Positions 37,591-47,368 of a stretch of DNA of 64,000 nucleotides are shown here, one piece after another. Every line of letters begins with the position of its first letter. Within the stretch, counting starts at the first letter, position 1. The DNA is from Bacilli bacterium (lineage in GTDB: Bacteria; Bacillota_I; Bacilli_A; ML615J-28; CAG-313): assembly GCA_017501465.1 (NCBI GenBank), contig JAFVWY010000009.1:179092-243091 (forward strand). The letters run 5' to 3'. The notes beneath the pieces were generated by a model. It saw only the letters and a list, made by a program, of their open reading frames with translations. It had not been told where the DNA came from and did no database searches. The translations under genes and the position numbers were made by a program.

Positions 37591-38374
37591 TTTCATCCTC
37601 CATAATAATCTCAACAGAGTGATTTTGATTTGCGATATAAAGTTTTGGATTAAATAAAGAATCATCAATTATTTTTTGCATTGAACTTCTAGCAATTTCA
37701 TCTTTATTACACTCCTCGCTTAGGTGAGCTAAAACAATTGATTTTGTGTTAGCATTAATTATTTCTTTTACAATACTACAGCATTCATCGTTGGATAAAT
37801 GTCCTTTATTCGAAAGTATTCGTTGTTTCAACCTATAATCACGATTACTATTTAGTAACATTTCAACATCATGATTAGATTCAATAATTAATACATTCAT
37901 TTGTTTTAATAAGCCATAATATTTAGGAAGGATGTGCCCTGTATCTGTAATATATGCGATATTCTGATTTTCTATTTTAAATAAAAAACCATAGGCGTTT
38001 TTTGTATCATGGAATAATTGAATTGGCACGAAAGTAATATCATTAATAGCGTATCTTTTTTCAACATTGATATGAAACGTTTTATTTAATGATAAATCAT
38101 TTAAAACTGCATATGATAAGTTTTCAAAAGATTCTGAAGAAATATAAATTTTAGCATTAGTTTTTTTAGCAATACTAGCAAGATGCATAACATGATCAGA
38201 GTGTTCATGAGTGACTAAAATAGCATCTAAATTAGTTAGTTCTATGTTATTTAGTTCTAATCTTTCTTTTAGTTGTTTATAACTAATACCGGCATCTATT
38301 AATATTTTAGTTTTATTAGTTTCTATATAAGTGGCATTACCTTTAGAACCACTCGCTAATACAATTACTCGCAT
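37583..38374 (-). CDS. walJ: MBL-fold hydrolase WalJ (YycJ)
   Basis: The 263-residue metallo-beta-lactamase-fold protein has the metal motif 'VTHEHSDHVMHL', followed by 'YITDTGH' and 'ESNHD'. The N-terminus 'VIVLASGSKGNATYIE' is characteristic of YycJ/WalJ, a nuclease-like protein linked to cell division and mismatch repair. In Bacilli it belongs to the walRK locus next to rlmH; here walRK is absent but the rlmH link remains. A good promoter lies at 38401-38429. Confidence 0.92.
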   Translation of the reverse strand: MRVIVLASGSKGNATYIETNKTKILIDAGISYKQLKERLELNNIELTNLDAILVTHEHSDHVMHLASIAKKTNAKIYISSESFENLSYAVLNDLSLNKTFHINVEKRYAINDITFVPIQLFHDTKNAYGFLFKIENQNIAYITDTGHILPKYYGLLKQMNVLIIESNHDVEMLLNSNRDYRLKQRILSNKGHLSNDECCSIVKEIINANTKSIVLAHLSEECNKDEIARSSMQKIIDDSLFNPKLYIANQNHSVEIIMEDESA

Positions 38375-38400
38375 ATTATCAACTTCCTTACAACTTTATA

Positions 38401-38429
38401 TTATACCATAAAATAATTATATGAACAAA
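38401..38429 (-). promoter_or_regulatory. Promoter of the walJ operon
   Basis: On the minus strand, TTGTTC (38424-38429), 17-bp spacer and TATAAT (38401-38406). Confidence 0.65.
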
Positions 38430-38437
38430 TAAATATG

Positions 38438-38462
38438 AAAAAAAGTAGGGAATTCCCTACTC
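38438..38462 (-). terminator. Terminator of the yjcZ-like gene
   Basis: GTAGGGAA / TTCCCTAC perfect stem followed on the minus strand by TTTTTTT. Confidence 0.82.
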
Positions 38463-38476
38463 TATCTTTACTGGAA

Positions 38477-38566
38477 TTAAAATGCCCAGCATGCACCAAT
38501 GATAACTAATAAAATAAATAATACTAAAATGAATGCGTAACCGTATTCGCCTCTGCCTTGGTTCAT
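38477..38566 (-). CDS. YjcZ-family small membrane protein, 29 aa
   Basis: The 29-residue ORF follows a near-perfect AAGGAGGCA ribosome binding site and ends before a strong terminator. The product has a short Gly/Tyr-rich head ('MNQGRGEYGYAF') and one membrane helix ('ILVLFILLVIIGACWAF'). This is the layout of YjcZ/YhdX-like small proteins of Bacilli, several of which are linked to sporulation. The role here is unknown. Given its size and clean signals I take it to be real. Confidence 0.75.
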   Translation of the reverse strand: MNQGRGEYGYAFILVLFILLVIIGACWAF

Positions 38567-38790
38567 AAATTGCCTCCTTCCGTTATTACAATACGCTAAA
38601 AAAAGTTTAAAGTTAATTACGATTGCCCAAAAAAAATTAAAAAAATTTTGTTATGTTATATGTAAATATAAAAAAGTATTTAAAAGCAGAATTTTAAATA
38701 GTATATAATTTGAATTTTTTAACAAATTTTGGTAATATATTAGTGTTACTTTTTTATAGAGTTTAAAAATTAAAAAAAGGAGATAAAAAA

Positions 38791-41700
38791 ATGAGTAAAA
38801 TTAACAAAACAGCAGGTGTTAAACCAAGCAATCCATTAAAAATTATGTTACCAGTTTTTGTAGTTTTAGTACTACTAGTAGTAACATGTGCAATTATTGT
38901 TATTGTTGATCAACCTGCAAAAAGTGCTAAAGTTGAAGATCCTAACAAAGTATTTGTTAAGATTGGTGATTTAGAAATTACTAACCAAGAAATGTATGAA
39001 GCTCTAAGATCAAGTGGTGGTGTTTCTACATTTACATTTATTACTGACAAAGCTTTATTAGAAAACGTTACTGTAACTCAAGAAGATTTAGAAGAAACTA
39101 GAAAAGAAGTTATCTATGGTAGCGAAGTTAAAGCTATGGAAGAAAGTTTAGAAGAATTAGAAAAAGAATTAGCTGAAATTACAGATGCTGATAAATTAGC
39201 TAAAAAGCAAGAAGAAATCGATAAGATTAAAGAAGATATTGCTGATGCTAAAGAACAATCTGAAGAATTATTCGCATTCAATATTAAATCTTTAGGTTAT
39301 GATACTGAAGAAGAAGTTGCTGCTTATTTTGCTGTTCTTGCAAAACGTAATGTTTATGCAAAAGCTAAATATCAAGAATATGTTGAAAAAAATGATTTCA
39401 CTGAAGAACAATATATTGCAGCATATAAAAATTTAAATCCTGATTTATATAATAGTACAGCACACGTTATTTCAATTGTATTCCAAACAAGCGATCAAGC
39501 TAAAAACTATTTAGCTGCATTAAATAATCCTGTTATTAAATCAGATTTAGCAAGTGGTTGGAAAGCTTTAAATGATCAAGAAACTATTGATCAAAAGAAT
39601 AAAGAAATAACTGACAAAGAAGCTGCTAAGAAAGCTGAAGAAGATAAGTTAGCTGCTGCATCTGATGCAGATAAAGCTGCTATTCAAGAAGAAATTGATA
39701 AATTAGCCGCTCAAATCTCTGCTTTAAAAGATGAAATCGATGGTTTAACAGCAAAAGCTGCTATGACTGATGCTGAAATTGCTTTAGCATTTGTTGAATT
39801 ATATAACTATGTAAATGCTTATTTCTATGGTGGAAATACTTCAACTTATTTTGATGCTGATGGTAATCTTTTAGATGAATATAAATTAATCAAAAAAGAT
39901 GTACACTATACAGTTACTACAGAACAAGTTACTGAAAATGAAGTAACAAAAACTGTAACTAAAGTTGAATTTAACCATGAAAAATTAGTTGAATTACAAG
40001 AAGAATATGATGGTTGCAAATTTGTATTTACTGAAGCTGAAGCTAAATCAACTTTAAGTAATGCAGTATTCTCTGAATTAGTTGCAAATGCTGATAAGAA
40101 AGAAGATACAACAAAACCTAACTATACATATAGTCCAACTCAAGCTGGTAGCAAATTATATTACTTAGCTTACAAATATGGAAGTTATACAAAAGTAGAA
40201 AAATCTTTATTCGAAGAAACAGCTGATAAAGTTGCTGAATTACAAAAAGAATATGATGCTCTTACTGATGAAGCACAAAAAGCTACTAAGAAAGCTGAAT
40301 TAGATGCTAAATTAAAAGAATTAAATGATCTTAAAGCTGAATTAAAACCTACTTTAATTGAAGAAAATTATAATGAAAATGAAAAAACTAGATTATTAGT
40401 AGAATTAAGACAAGCTAGACAATTAAAGATTTATGACAGATATATCAACGCTTCTTATAAAGCTGCCTATAACTATTTATACGAAACTACATTAAAATGG
40501 GAAGAAGATTCTTATGCTGAATATGCTGGTGATGCTGGTGAACACAAAGAATTAGCATTCTCATTCGTTAAAGAAGATGGAACTTTAGTTGAATACAAAG
40601 CTCAAGATTTCTTTAATGAATTAGTAGTATTATATGCTCACCAAGCTACTGCTACTATGGTTGGTGATTATACATTCTTAGCAAATAATAAATATAATAA
40701 GATTTATGATCCATATCATAAAGATATTTTTAATAAAACTGCTTATAAGAATTTATTAAATAGTGAATATGCTGATATCTATTCTGATTTAATGAGTGGT
40801 ACAGTAAATTCAGTTCAAGCATACAAATTTGCATTTGAACAAGGTATTTTTGCAACTAATGGTTTTGATAAAGAGTATGGTTGGAAAAACTTCTTAAGAG
40901 ATTATTTATTAGTTGAAGATGAAAGAGAGTTAGCTGGTGTATTATGTTTAGACGATGCTGAAGAAGTATTTAGCTTATCTAAGATTGATGCTGCTGAATT
41001 AGCTAAGAAAATTCAAGAAAAATATGATGCTTATTATTCAGTTAAAGGATTAAACTTAATCGTTTATGTTGACTATAATAATGATGCAACTCCTGATACT
41101 TATGTAGTAGATGAAGAAGAAGATCAAGTTAACTGGACTGAATATCAAATTAGTTTAGTTCAAGAATTATCTGATTTATTATATGAAGCTGCAAGTACAA
41201 GTGAAAAAACTAAATTAGAAGATAAATTAACTGAAAAAGTTACTGAATACAAAAATGCAACTGTTGAACATGCAACTTGGGGTAAATTCATTGCTGCTGG
41301 TCTTTGTGCAAAAGTAGAAGCTGCAACTGAGTACAAATCTAGTGCAAGTTTAGTTCAAGAATTCCATGATGAATTAGCTAAAATGTATTTAGAAATTGAA
41401 GCTGGTGAAGGATATGAATTAGGTGCTTGGACTGATGAAGAAAAAGCAGCTGGTAGATATTTCCCAACTGTATTTGCTACTCAATATGGTTTCCACAGAA
41501 TTACTGTTCTTGATGCAAACGAAAGAGTATATGTTAATGAAGATAAGAGCTTAGATTTATCTACATTAACTTTAGAAGTTTATGAAAAATATTTAGAAGA
41601 TGCTAACCAATTCAATAAAACTCAACAAACAGCTATTACAACTTATTTAGAACCTGCTTTAAATGATATGATTACAAGTAATGAATTATCATTATATAAG

Positions 41701-41838
41701 ACTGAATTACGTTTAGCGTTTATTGCTGAAAATAAAGTTGTATTTACTGATACAAAATATTTAGAAGCTTATAAAACATATGAAAATGATTATTTAGCAT
41801 ATGTTAAAGATTCAGTAGAAGAGGAAAAAGCTGAATAA
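38791..41838 (+). CDS. Giant PrsA/SurA-like exported foldase homologue (copy 1)
   Basis: The 1015-residue protein has one membrane segment (about 18-45) and a large outer part. Residues about 54-85 ('VFVKIGDLEITNQEMYEALR') match the N-terminal SurA/PrsA chaperone domain, and 'STAHVISIVFQTSDQAKNYLAAL' echoes the start of a parvulin domain. Two long coiled coils (about 100-160 and 265-320, with A/K/E heptads), a third near 485-515, and an acidic composition are unlike normal ~300-residue PrsA. 'FATNGFDKEYGWKNFLRDYL' recurs in the next gene. Probably helps fold exported proteins. Upstream AAAGGAG is strong; a TTGAAT-17-TAATAT promoter is possible at 38710-38738. Confidence 0.65.
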   Translation: MSKINKTAGVKPSNPLKIMLPVFVVLVLLVVTCAIIVIVDQPAKSAKVEDPNKVFVKIGDLEITNQEMYEALRSSGGVSTFTFITDKALLENVTVTQEDLEETRKEVIYGSEVKAMEESLEELEKELAEITDADKLAKKQEEIDKIKEDIADAKEQSEELFAFNIKSLGYDTEEEVAAYFAVLAKRNVYAKAKYQEYVEKNDFTEEQYIAAYKNLNPDLYNSTAHVISIVFQTSDQAKNYLAALNNPVIKSDLASGWKALNDQETIDQKNKEITDKEAAKKAEEDKLAAASDADKAAIQEEIDKLAAQISALKDEIDGLTAKAAMTDAEIALAFVELYNYVNAYFYGGNTSTYFDADGNLLDEYKLIKKDVHYTVTTEQVTENEVTKTVTKVEFNHEKLVELQEEYDGCKFVFTEAEAKSTLSNAVFSELVANADKKEDTTKPNYTYSPTQAGSKLYYLAYKYGSYTKVEKSLFEETADKVAELQKEYDALTDEAQKATKKAELDAKLKELNDLKAELKPTLIEENYNENEKTRLLVELRQARQLKIYDRYINASYKAAYNYLYETTLKWEEDSYAEYAGDAGEHKELAFSFVKEDGTLVEYKAQDFFNELVVLYAHQATATMVGDYTFLANNKYNKIYDPYHKDIFNKTAYKNLLNSEYADIYSDLMSGTVNSVQAYKFAFEQGIFATNGFDKEYGWKNFLRDYLLVEDERELAGVLCLDDAEEVFSLSKIDAAELAKKIQEKYDAYYSVKGLNLIVYVDYNNDATPDTYVVDEEEDQVNWTEYQISLVQELSDLLYEAASTSEKTKLEDKLTEKVTEYKNATVEHATWGKFIAAGLCAKVEAATEYKSSASLVQEFHDELAKMYLEIEAGEGYELGAWTDEEKAAGRYFPTVFATQYGFHRITVLDANERVYVNEDKSLDLSTLTLEVYEKYLEDANQFNKTQQTAITTYLEPALNDMITSNELSLYKTELRLAFIAENKVVFTDTKYLEAYKTYENDYLAYVKDSVEEEKAE

Positions 41839-41852
41839 TTAGGGTCCACTAA

Positions 41853-44627
41853 ATGAAAAAAGGCAAATTAATAACTTTAATTTCCAGCATTATTTTTGTA
41901 ATTGCAATTGCTGTTACATTAATTATCGTTTTTGTTGGAAATGGTAAAGATAAGTATAAATATCCTGATAAGCAACCTGCAATCACCACTAAAGATGAAG
42001 TGTTTATCAAATTAGGAAATAGAGAAATTACTAATGAAGATATTTATAACACTGGTATCTTAAATTATGGATTGACTACTTTAGTTGATTTAATTGATGA
42101 AAAGTTTTTAGACATCACTTATACACAAGAAGAATTTGAAGCCCATAAGAAGAAATTATATGCATCATATAATGGCATTAGTGTTGATGAGGTAACGTAT
42201 AGCGAAGAACAAATAAAGACTGTTCAAGATCAAATGTTTGTTAATGGCTATACTACAACTGAGGCTATTGAGAAAGCAATTAAATTAGACTTAATTAGAC
42301 AAAAGTTTAGTAAAGAACAATTTAAACAATATATTAATGCCTATGTTCCAACTGAAAAGAATCCGTATTTCTTTACTGATTCACAAATGAAAGCTGCTAT
42401 AAATAGTCTTGATGAACATTATGAAACTGTTAAAACTTTATATGTAGTTTTTAGAAGTGAAAATGAAGCAAAGCTTTTAATGAAAAAGTATGGAATCGAT
42501 ACTAATAATTTAGTTAATGGTTGGTATAAGACAGATGGTACTGCTTTTAATAAAGATGAAATTTTAAATATCTATATCAATATGTATAATGATGTTAATA
42601 ACACAAACATTACAGTAGATGATATAAAAAGCTATAAACAATCTGATTTGTCTACAATTTCATCTACTATTGCATCAACTGTATTTGGTAACTTAAAAGA
42701 TTTAGATAAAGCAGGTACTGATGGTATCTTACTAAAAGACTGTTATATCTCAAATCCAGCCGGAAAAAAATATTTAACAAGTTATTATTATCTTGCAGTT
42801 AGATTAAATTCTAATACGCCAATTACAATCGATCAATATAAGGATGTCATTAAAAATGGAACAACTGATGAGGCATTACTTGCAAAAGCAAATGCTGTAA
42901 CAGAAAAGTTAATTGATACTGCTTTAACTTCCAGTGTAATTAATGCCTTCTTATATAAAGCAAGAGTTGATGCTGGTATTCAAATTTATGATGAAAGATT
43001 AGATTTTGATTTTGATTCTAATTTTGATACATCGATTATCTATTTTGATAAAATACCTTGTGAATATGAATTAACTACTAAAGAAAGTGATAAACACGTT
43101 GCTACAATTAATAAAGGTAATGAAGAAAAAAATGTTACTGCAGATGAATTATTTAACGAGATGATTAATCGTTATGGAACACTAATTGCTGTACAATATA
43201 TGAATTTCTATTTATTCTTTAATCCAAATTATAGTGATGTATATGATTTTGAAAATAAAACTGAATTAGCTGGTTATATTATTTCTTACAATAAAAATAT
43301 CAATACAATTAAAGAATCTTTAGAATCTGGTGCAATGGCTACCAATGGATATTCAAAAAATTATGGATGGGAAAACTTTGCAAGAGACTACTTTGGTTTA
43401 ACAGATATTAAAGAAGCTGTTATGCTTGGTGAGGCATATGATGATTGTGTAGATAATTATATTCGATCATTCTTCACTATTACATCTCCTAATGCTGAAT
43501 TAATTTATGATAAATTAATGGATGTTTATCGTGATGGTAATGGTACAATTGAAGACTATAACAATTATGTTGCACAATTTGATAAAACAACTTATGAAAA
43601 TACCATTGTTTACCAAATTTGTAAAAACTTTACAGAATATTTCCATGTAAAAGCGGTACAAATAAATTATTTATTTGATGGCGATTTTGATGGTGTTGCT
43701 GATGAAGAAACTGATGAATCAAAACATAATCAAGCAAAAGAATTAATTAGTGCATTATATTATATTGCTCAAAATAATCCATCAAAAATTATTATTAATG
43801 ATACTAGTTCTAAAGAATTAAAATTAGCTGCTAAGATTTTAGAAGCTATGAAAGCTAATAAATATCCACCAATTTCTGAACTTACTTCATCAAGTGTTGA
43901 AGATCGCATTAAAGTTTTAGTACAAATGTATAATATCTCTAGCATTGATGATGAAATTTTTGGTGTGTATAAAAAGATGAATCTAAGATTAAATGTCACA
44001 TCAGAAGCTACTTACACTGATGCATCAGCTAGTGAAGAATTGTCTTTAAAATTTAAAGCAATTTGGAATCAAGTCTTACTTGGCACTCTAAAAGTAGATA
44101 ATGGTAGTTATGCAAGCTTCCCTTTAGCCGAAGTGGTAAATCCTACTACTACAGCATTAAGTGCAACACAAATTACAAGTGAAGCTCCATATAAAGTAGA
44201 AGGTTTTATTGAAAATAATAATATTACTTCAATTGTTTTTATTACAAGTGTAACTAATACTACTTGGTATCATTATTATCAAAAAACTGATTCTGAAAAT
44301 AGAACTATTGTTGTTAAAGAGTTAATGCCTGCTGTTGATCGTTTAACAACATTTGCAAGATATTATCAATTATCATTAATTGATATTTCAGATTTAAATT
44401 CAGAAGAATTAATTGAATTTAATAACATTACACCAATCTCATTTGAAGTTCCTTTTGTAACTAATACTTTAGGTGTCGCTTATGATGATTTATATGATAG
44501 TGATGTTTCAGATTTACATTTAAATGAAGTAAGAAAAGCATTCTTAGAAGATTCAACATTTACCTTTACTAATCCTAAATTTAAAGATGAATGTTTAAAA
44601 ATGATTGAACTTGCTTATCAAGATTAA
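41853..44627 (+). CDS. Giant PrsA/SurA-like exported foldase homologue (copy 2)
   Basis: The 924-residue paralogue follows copy 1 after 14 bp. It has the same architecture: a membrane segment (about 8-29), 'VFIKLGNREITNEDIYNTG' (SurA/PrsA N-domain), 'HYETVKTLYVVFRSENEAKLLMKKYG' in place of the parvulin start, and 'MATNGYSKNYGWENFARDYF'. It lacks the long coiled-coil insertions of copy 1. The shared 'ATNG(F/Y)xKxYGWxNFxRDY' motif marks a family-specific C-terminal domain. The two may act as a pair. No ribosome binding site as strong as that of copy 1 is seen (GGGTCC only). Confidence 0.62.
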   Translation: MKKGKLITLISSIIFVIAIAVTLIIVFVGNGKDKYKYPDKQPAITTKDEVFIKLGNREITNEDIYNTGILNYGLTTLVDLIDEKFLDITYTQEEFEAHKKKLYASYNGISVDEVTYSEEQIKTVQDQMFVNGYTTTEAIEKAIKLDLIRQKFSKEQFKQYINAYVPTEKNPYFFTDSQMKAAINSLDEHYETVKTLYVVFRSENEAKLLMKKYGIDTNNLVNGWYKTDGTAFNKDEILNIYINMYNDVNNTNITVDDIKSYKQSDLSTISSTIASTVFGNLKDLDKAGTDGILLKDCYISNPAGKKYLTSYYYLAVRLNSNTPITIDQYKDVIKNGTTDEALLAKANAVTEKLIDTALTSSVINAFLYKARVDAGIQIYDERLDFDFDSNFDTSIIYFDKIPCEYELTTKESDKHVATINKGNEEKNVTADELFNEMINRYGTLIAVQYMNFYLFFNPNYSDVYDFENKTELAGYIISYNKNINTIKESLESGAMATNGYSKNYGWENFARDYFGLTDIKEAVMLGEAYDDCVDNYIRSFFTITSPNAELIYDKLMDVYRDGNGTIEDYNNYVAQFDKTTYENTIVYQICKNFTEYFHVKAVQINYLFDGDFDGVADEETDESKHNQAKELISALYYIAQNNPSKIIINDTSSKELKLAAKILEAMKANKYPPISELTSSSVEDRIKVLVQMYNISSIDDEIFGVYKKMNLRLNVTSEATYTDASASEELSLKFKAIWNQVLLGTLKVDNGSYASFPLAEVVNPTTTALSATQITSEAPYKVEGFIENNNITSIVFITSVTNTTWYHYYQKTDSENRTIVVKELMPAVDRLTTFARYYQLSLIDISDLNSEELIEFNNITPISFEVPFVTNTLGVAYDDLYDSDVSDLHLNEVRKAFLEDSTFTFTNPKFKDECLKMIELAYQD

Positions 44628-44636
44628 TAAAAAAAT

Positions 44637-44670
44637 AAACTCGTTGATATAAAATTCAACGAGTTTTTTT
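44637..44670 (+). terminator. Terminator of the PrsA-like pair
   Basis: AAACTCGTTGA / TCAACGAGTTT hairpin with a run of T. Confidence 0.88.
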
Positions 44671-44727
44671 ATTTTTTAAAAAAAGTAAAATAAGAGTTTA
44701 ATAGTATTATACAAGTGAGGTGGTTGA

Positions 44728-45222
44728 ATGAAATGGTTAATTAGATTAATGTTAGTATTTTTGTATTTTGGATTATACGCTTGTGAAAATAATGATGTTG
44801 AAATTATTGATGATGATGAAAATGAAAATATAGAGATTTTAGTCAATATCCAAGGGAAAGTTAAGTTCCCAGGTATTTATCGAATTAATCAGGAAAAATA
44901 TTTATATGAAATAATTGAAATGGCAGGAGGACTTTTAAATACTGCAGATACCAAAAATATAAATTTAGTACAGTTAATTGATAAAAGTTGTACTATTAAT
45001 ATATTAGGAATGGAGACTAGTGAAGAAAATAGTTTAATTAATATTAACTATGCATCTTTTGAACAACTACTATTATTACCAGGAATTGGTAATTCTTTTG
45101 CAAATAAAATTATTGAATATCGCCAAACAGTTGGTTTTTTTAAAACCATTGAAGATATTAAATTAATTCCGGGAATTAAAGATAATGTCTTTAACCAAAT
45201 CAAAGATAAAATTACTGTTTAA
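44728..45222 (+). CDS. comEA: Competence DNA receptor ComEA
   Basis: The 164-residue protein has an N-terminal membrane segment, an SLBB-like domain ('VNIQGKVKFPGIYRINQEK') and two C-terminal helix-hairpin-helix motifs ('YASFEQLLLLPGIGNSFANK' and 'IKLIPGIKDNVFNQIKD') that bind double-stranded DNA non-specifically. In naturally competent Firmicutes it captures DNA at the surface for ComEC. 'LYACE' near the N-terminus could be a weak lipobox. Its end overlaps comEC by 38 bp. Confidence 0.92.
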   Translation: MKWLIRLMLVFLYFGLYACENNDVEIIDDDENENIEILVNIQGKVKFPGIYRINQEKYLYEIIEMAGGLLNTADTKNINLVQLIDKSCTINILGMETSEENSLININYASFEQLLLLPGIGNSFANKIIEYRQTVGFFKTIEDIKLIPGIKDNVFNQIKDKITV

Positions 45223-47335
45223 TAATTTATATAATAATATCCATTTTATAGTATTTGGCATAGTTTTATTAGCCATTAGTTATAAAAACGTTTATTTAAT
45301 TATTCTATTATTAATTTATTTAATAATTCTTTTTATTAAGAATAAACCAATATTTATATATACTTTAATTATATTATTACTGATAATTTCTGTTTTTATG
45401 ATAAAAGAAATAAATTATAATATCATAAAAGAAGATATCATTGTTGGTAAAGTAGTAAAGGTAGAAAAAATAAATGAATCCTTATATAAACATAAAATTA
45501 AAACTAATAATAGATATTATTTAGTTAATATAGAAAATGAGTATTCAGTCGGCAGTATTTTAAAACTCAAAGGGAAGTTAGATAGTTTTGATGTTCATTA
45601 TCCAAGTGGTTTTGATTACAATAACTATCTTCATTATCAAAATATTAAAGGGGTTATTTTATTAGAAGAATGTAGTTTTTTAAAAAAAGGCTTTAGTTTA
45701 CATTATTTTAATTATTTAATAAATAATTATATTGATAATAGTTTCGATGAATCAATTGCGCCTTATTTAAAAACTTTGATAATTGGTAATAGTGATTCCT
45801 TAGATACTACTAATATTAATAAGATTGGTATTAGCCATTTGTTTGTAGTATCTGGACTTCACGTTAATATTATAATATTAATAATTGGAAAAATACTTTC
45901 TTTATTTAAACTAAAAAACCAAACATCTAATATAATTACATTTATTTTTTCAACAATTTATGTAGTCATAGTAGGTTTTATGATATCTATTATCAGGGTA
46001 TGGATAAGTTTATTATTAAAACTAATTGTTAAAAATAAACTAACTAAAGTAGATATTATCTCTTTAAATATCATAATTGTTCTTATTATAAATCCTTATT
46101 ATATTTATAACTATAGTTTTATTCTTTCTTATTTGATTGCTTTTTTCATGTTAATTTATGAAGATATTTTAAAACTTAAAAATAGATTTTTAAATAGAAT
46201 TATTAATATGTTTATACTAACTTTTATTATTCAACTTTTGACTTTGCCTATTACTATTACAATGAATCCAGATTTTAATTTAGTTAGTTGTATAATAAAT
46301 CCTTTTTTTATTTATTTTGTCACATATCTTTTTTTACCTTTATCTTTCATTACCTTAATTTTTAAATTCATTTGGCCTATATATTCATATATAGTAATTG
46401 TTTTTGAATATTTGGTGGATTTTTTCTCGAATTTTGAATTTTTAATCGTTTCTTTAGGAAATATCAATGTATATTTTAAAATAGTATATTATTTAATTTT
46501 TTATTTTGTTTTATACCATATTTATAATAAAAAGTACTTATCCATTTTGATATTTCTTATCATTATGTTTATTTGGTATTATAAAGGATTATTTAATTTA
46601 ACGAATAAAATATATTTTTTAGATTTACCAGTTGGTGAGGCAACTTTAATTGTTAGTAAAAACAATCATGAAGTAATTCTAATAGATTCAGGGGAAATTA
46701 CTAAAAATCATGATATGACTAATATTTTAAAACATTTAGGAATTAAAAAAATAGATTACTTAATAATATCTCATAGTGATACTGACCATATAGGTGGAGC
46801 ATTCGATATCGTTAAATATATTAAGGTGAAAAATATTGTTTTTAATAAATATGATGTTAATTCTAAAACCAATTATTTTCATAGTTTTGGAAAGGTCATA
46901 TATTTAAAAAGTAATGATATAATAAAAGAAGAAAACTTTATGATTAAAGTATTATCTCCAAATAAAGATTATCATAATGTTAATGATAATAGTTTAGTCT
47001 TTATTTTAAATGTATTTAATATTAGTATTTTATTTACTGGTGATATATCTTTAAAAATTGAAGAGGAAATTTTAAAAAATTATTCGAATATCAATGTTGA
47101 CTTTTATAAAGTAGCCCATCACGGTTCATCCACATCTAGTAGTATAAAATTCATCAGCAACATTAAATTTAAATACGCAGTTATAATGAGTGGATATTAT
47201 AATACATTTGGTTTCCCTAAAAATGAAATTGTAAATAGGTTTAAAAAAGAAAAATTGTTGACAACCAAGGAATTTAATACAATTCAAATAAATGTTAAAA
47301 AGAATAAATATAAACTAATTCTTTTTAAAAAATAA
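45185..47335 (+). CDS. comEC: Competence DNA channel ComEC/Rec2
   Basis: The 716-residue protein holds an N-terminal hydrophobic part with an OB-like domain ('VVKVEKINESLYKHKIK'), the Competence domain ('ISHLFVVSGLHVNIIILIIG', many helices) and a C-terminal MBL domain with 'SHSDTDHIGGA' and 'VAHHGSSTSS'. The MBL part is thought to degrade one DNA strand while the channel imports the other. Length and order are complete. The start lies within comEA, so the pair is coupled. No comEB is present. Confidence 0.93.
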   Translation: MSLTKSKIKLLFNNLYNNIHFIVFGIVLLAISYKNVYLIILLLIYLIILFIKNKPIFIYTLIILLLIISVFMIKEINYNIIKEDIIVGKVVKVEKINESLYKHKIKTNNRYYLVNIENEYSVGSILKLKGKLDSFDVHYPSGFDYNNYLHYQNIKGVILLEECSFLKKGFSLHYFNYLINNYIDNSFDESIAPYLKTLIIGNSDSLDTTNINKIGISHLFVVSGLHVNIIILIIGKILSLFKLKNQTSNIITFIFSTIYVVIVGFMISIIRVWISLLLKLIVKNKLTKVDIISLNIIIVLIINPYYIYNYSFILSYLIAFFMLIYEDILKLKNRFLNRIINMFILTFIIQLLTLPITITMNPDFNLVSCIINPFFIYFVTYLFLPLSFITLIFKFIWPIYSYIVIVFEYLVDFFSNFEFLIVSLGNINVYFKIVYYLIFYFVLYHIYNKKYLSILIFLIIMFIWYYKGLFNLTNKIYFLDLPVGEATLIVSKNNHEVILIDSGEITKNHDMTNILKHLGIKKIDYLIISHSDTDHIGGAFDIVKYIKVKNIVFNKYDVNSKTNYFHSFGKVIYLKSNDIIKEENFMIKVLSPNKDYHNVNDNSLVFILNVFNISILFTGDISLKIEEEILKNYSNINVDFYKVAHHGSSTSSSIKFISNIKFKYAVIMSGYYNTFGFPKNEIVNRFKKEKLLTTKEFNTIQINVKKNKYKLILFKK

Positions 47336-47368
47336 AAGATTATGATATAATTAATTAGGAGGTAATTT

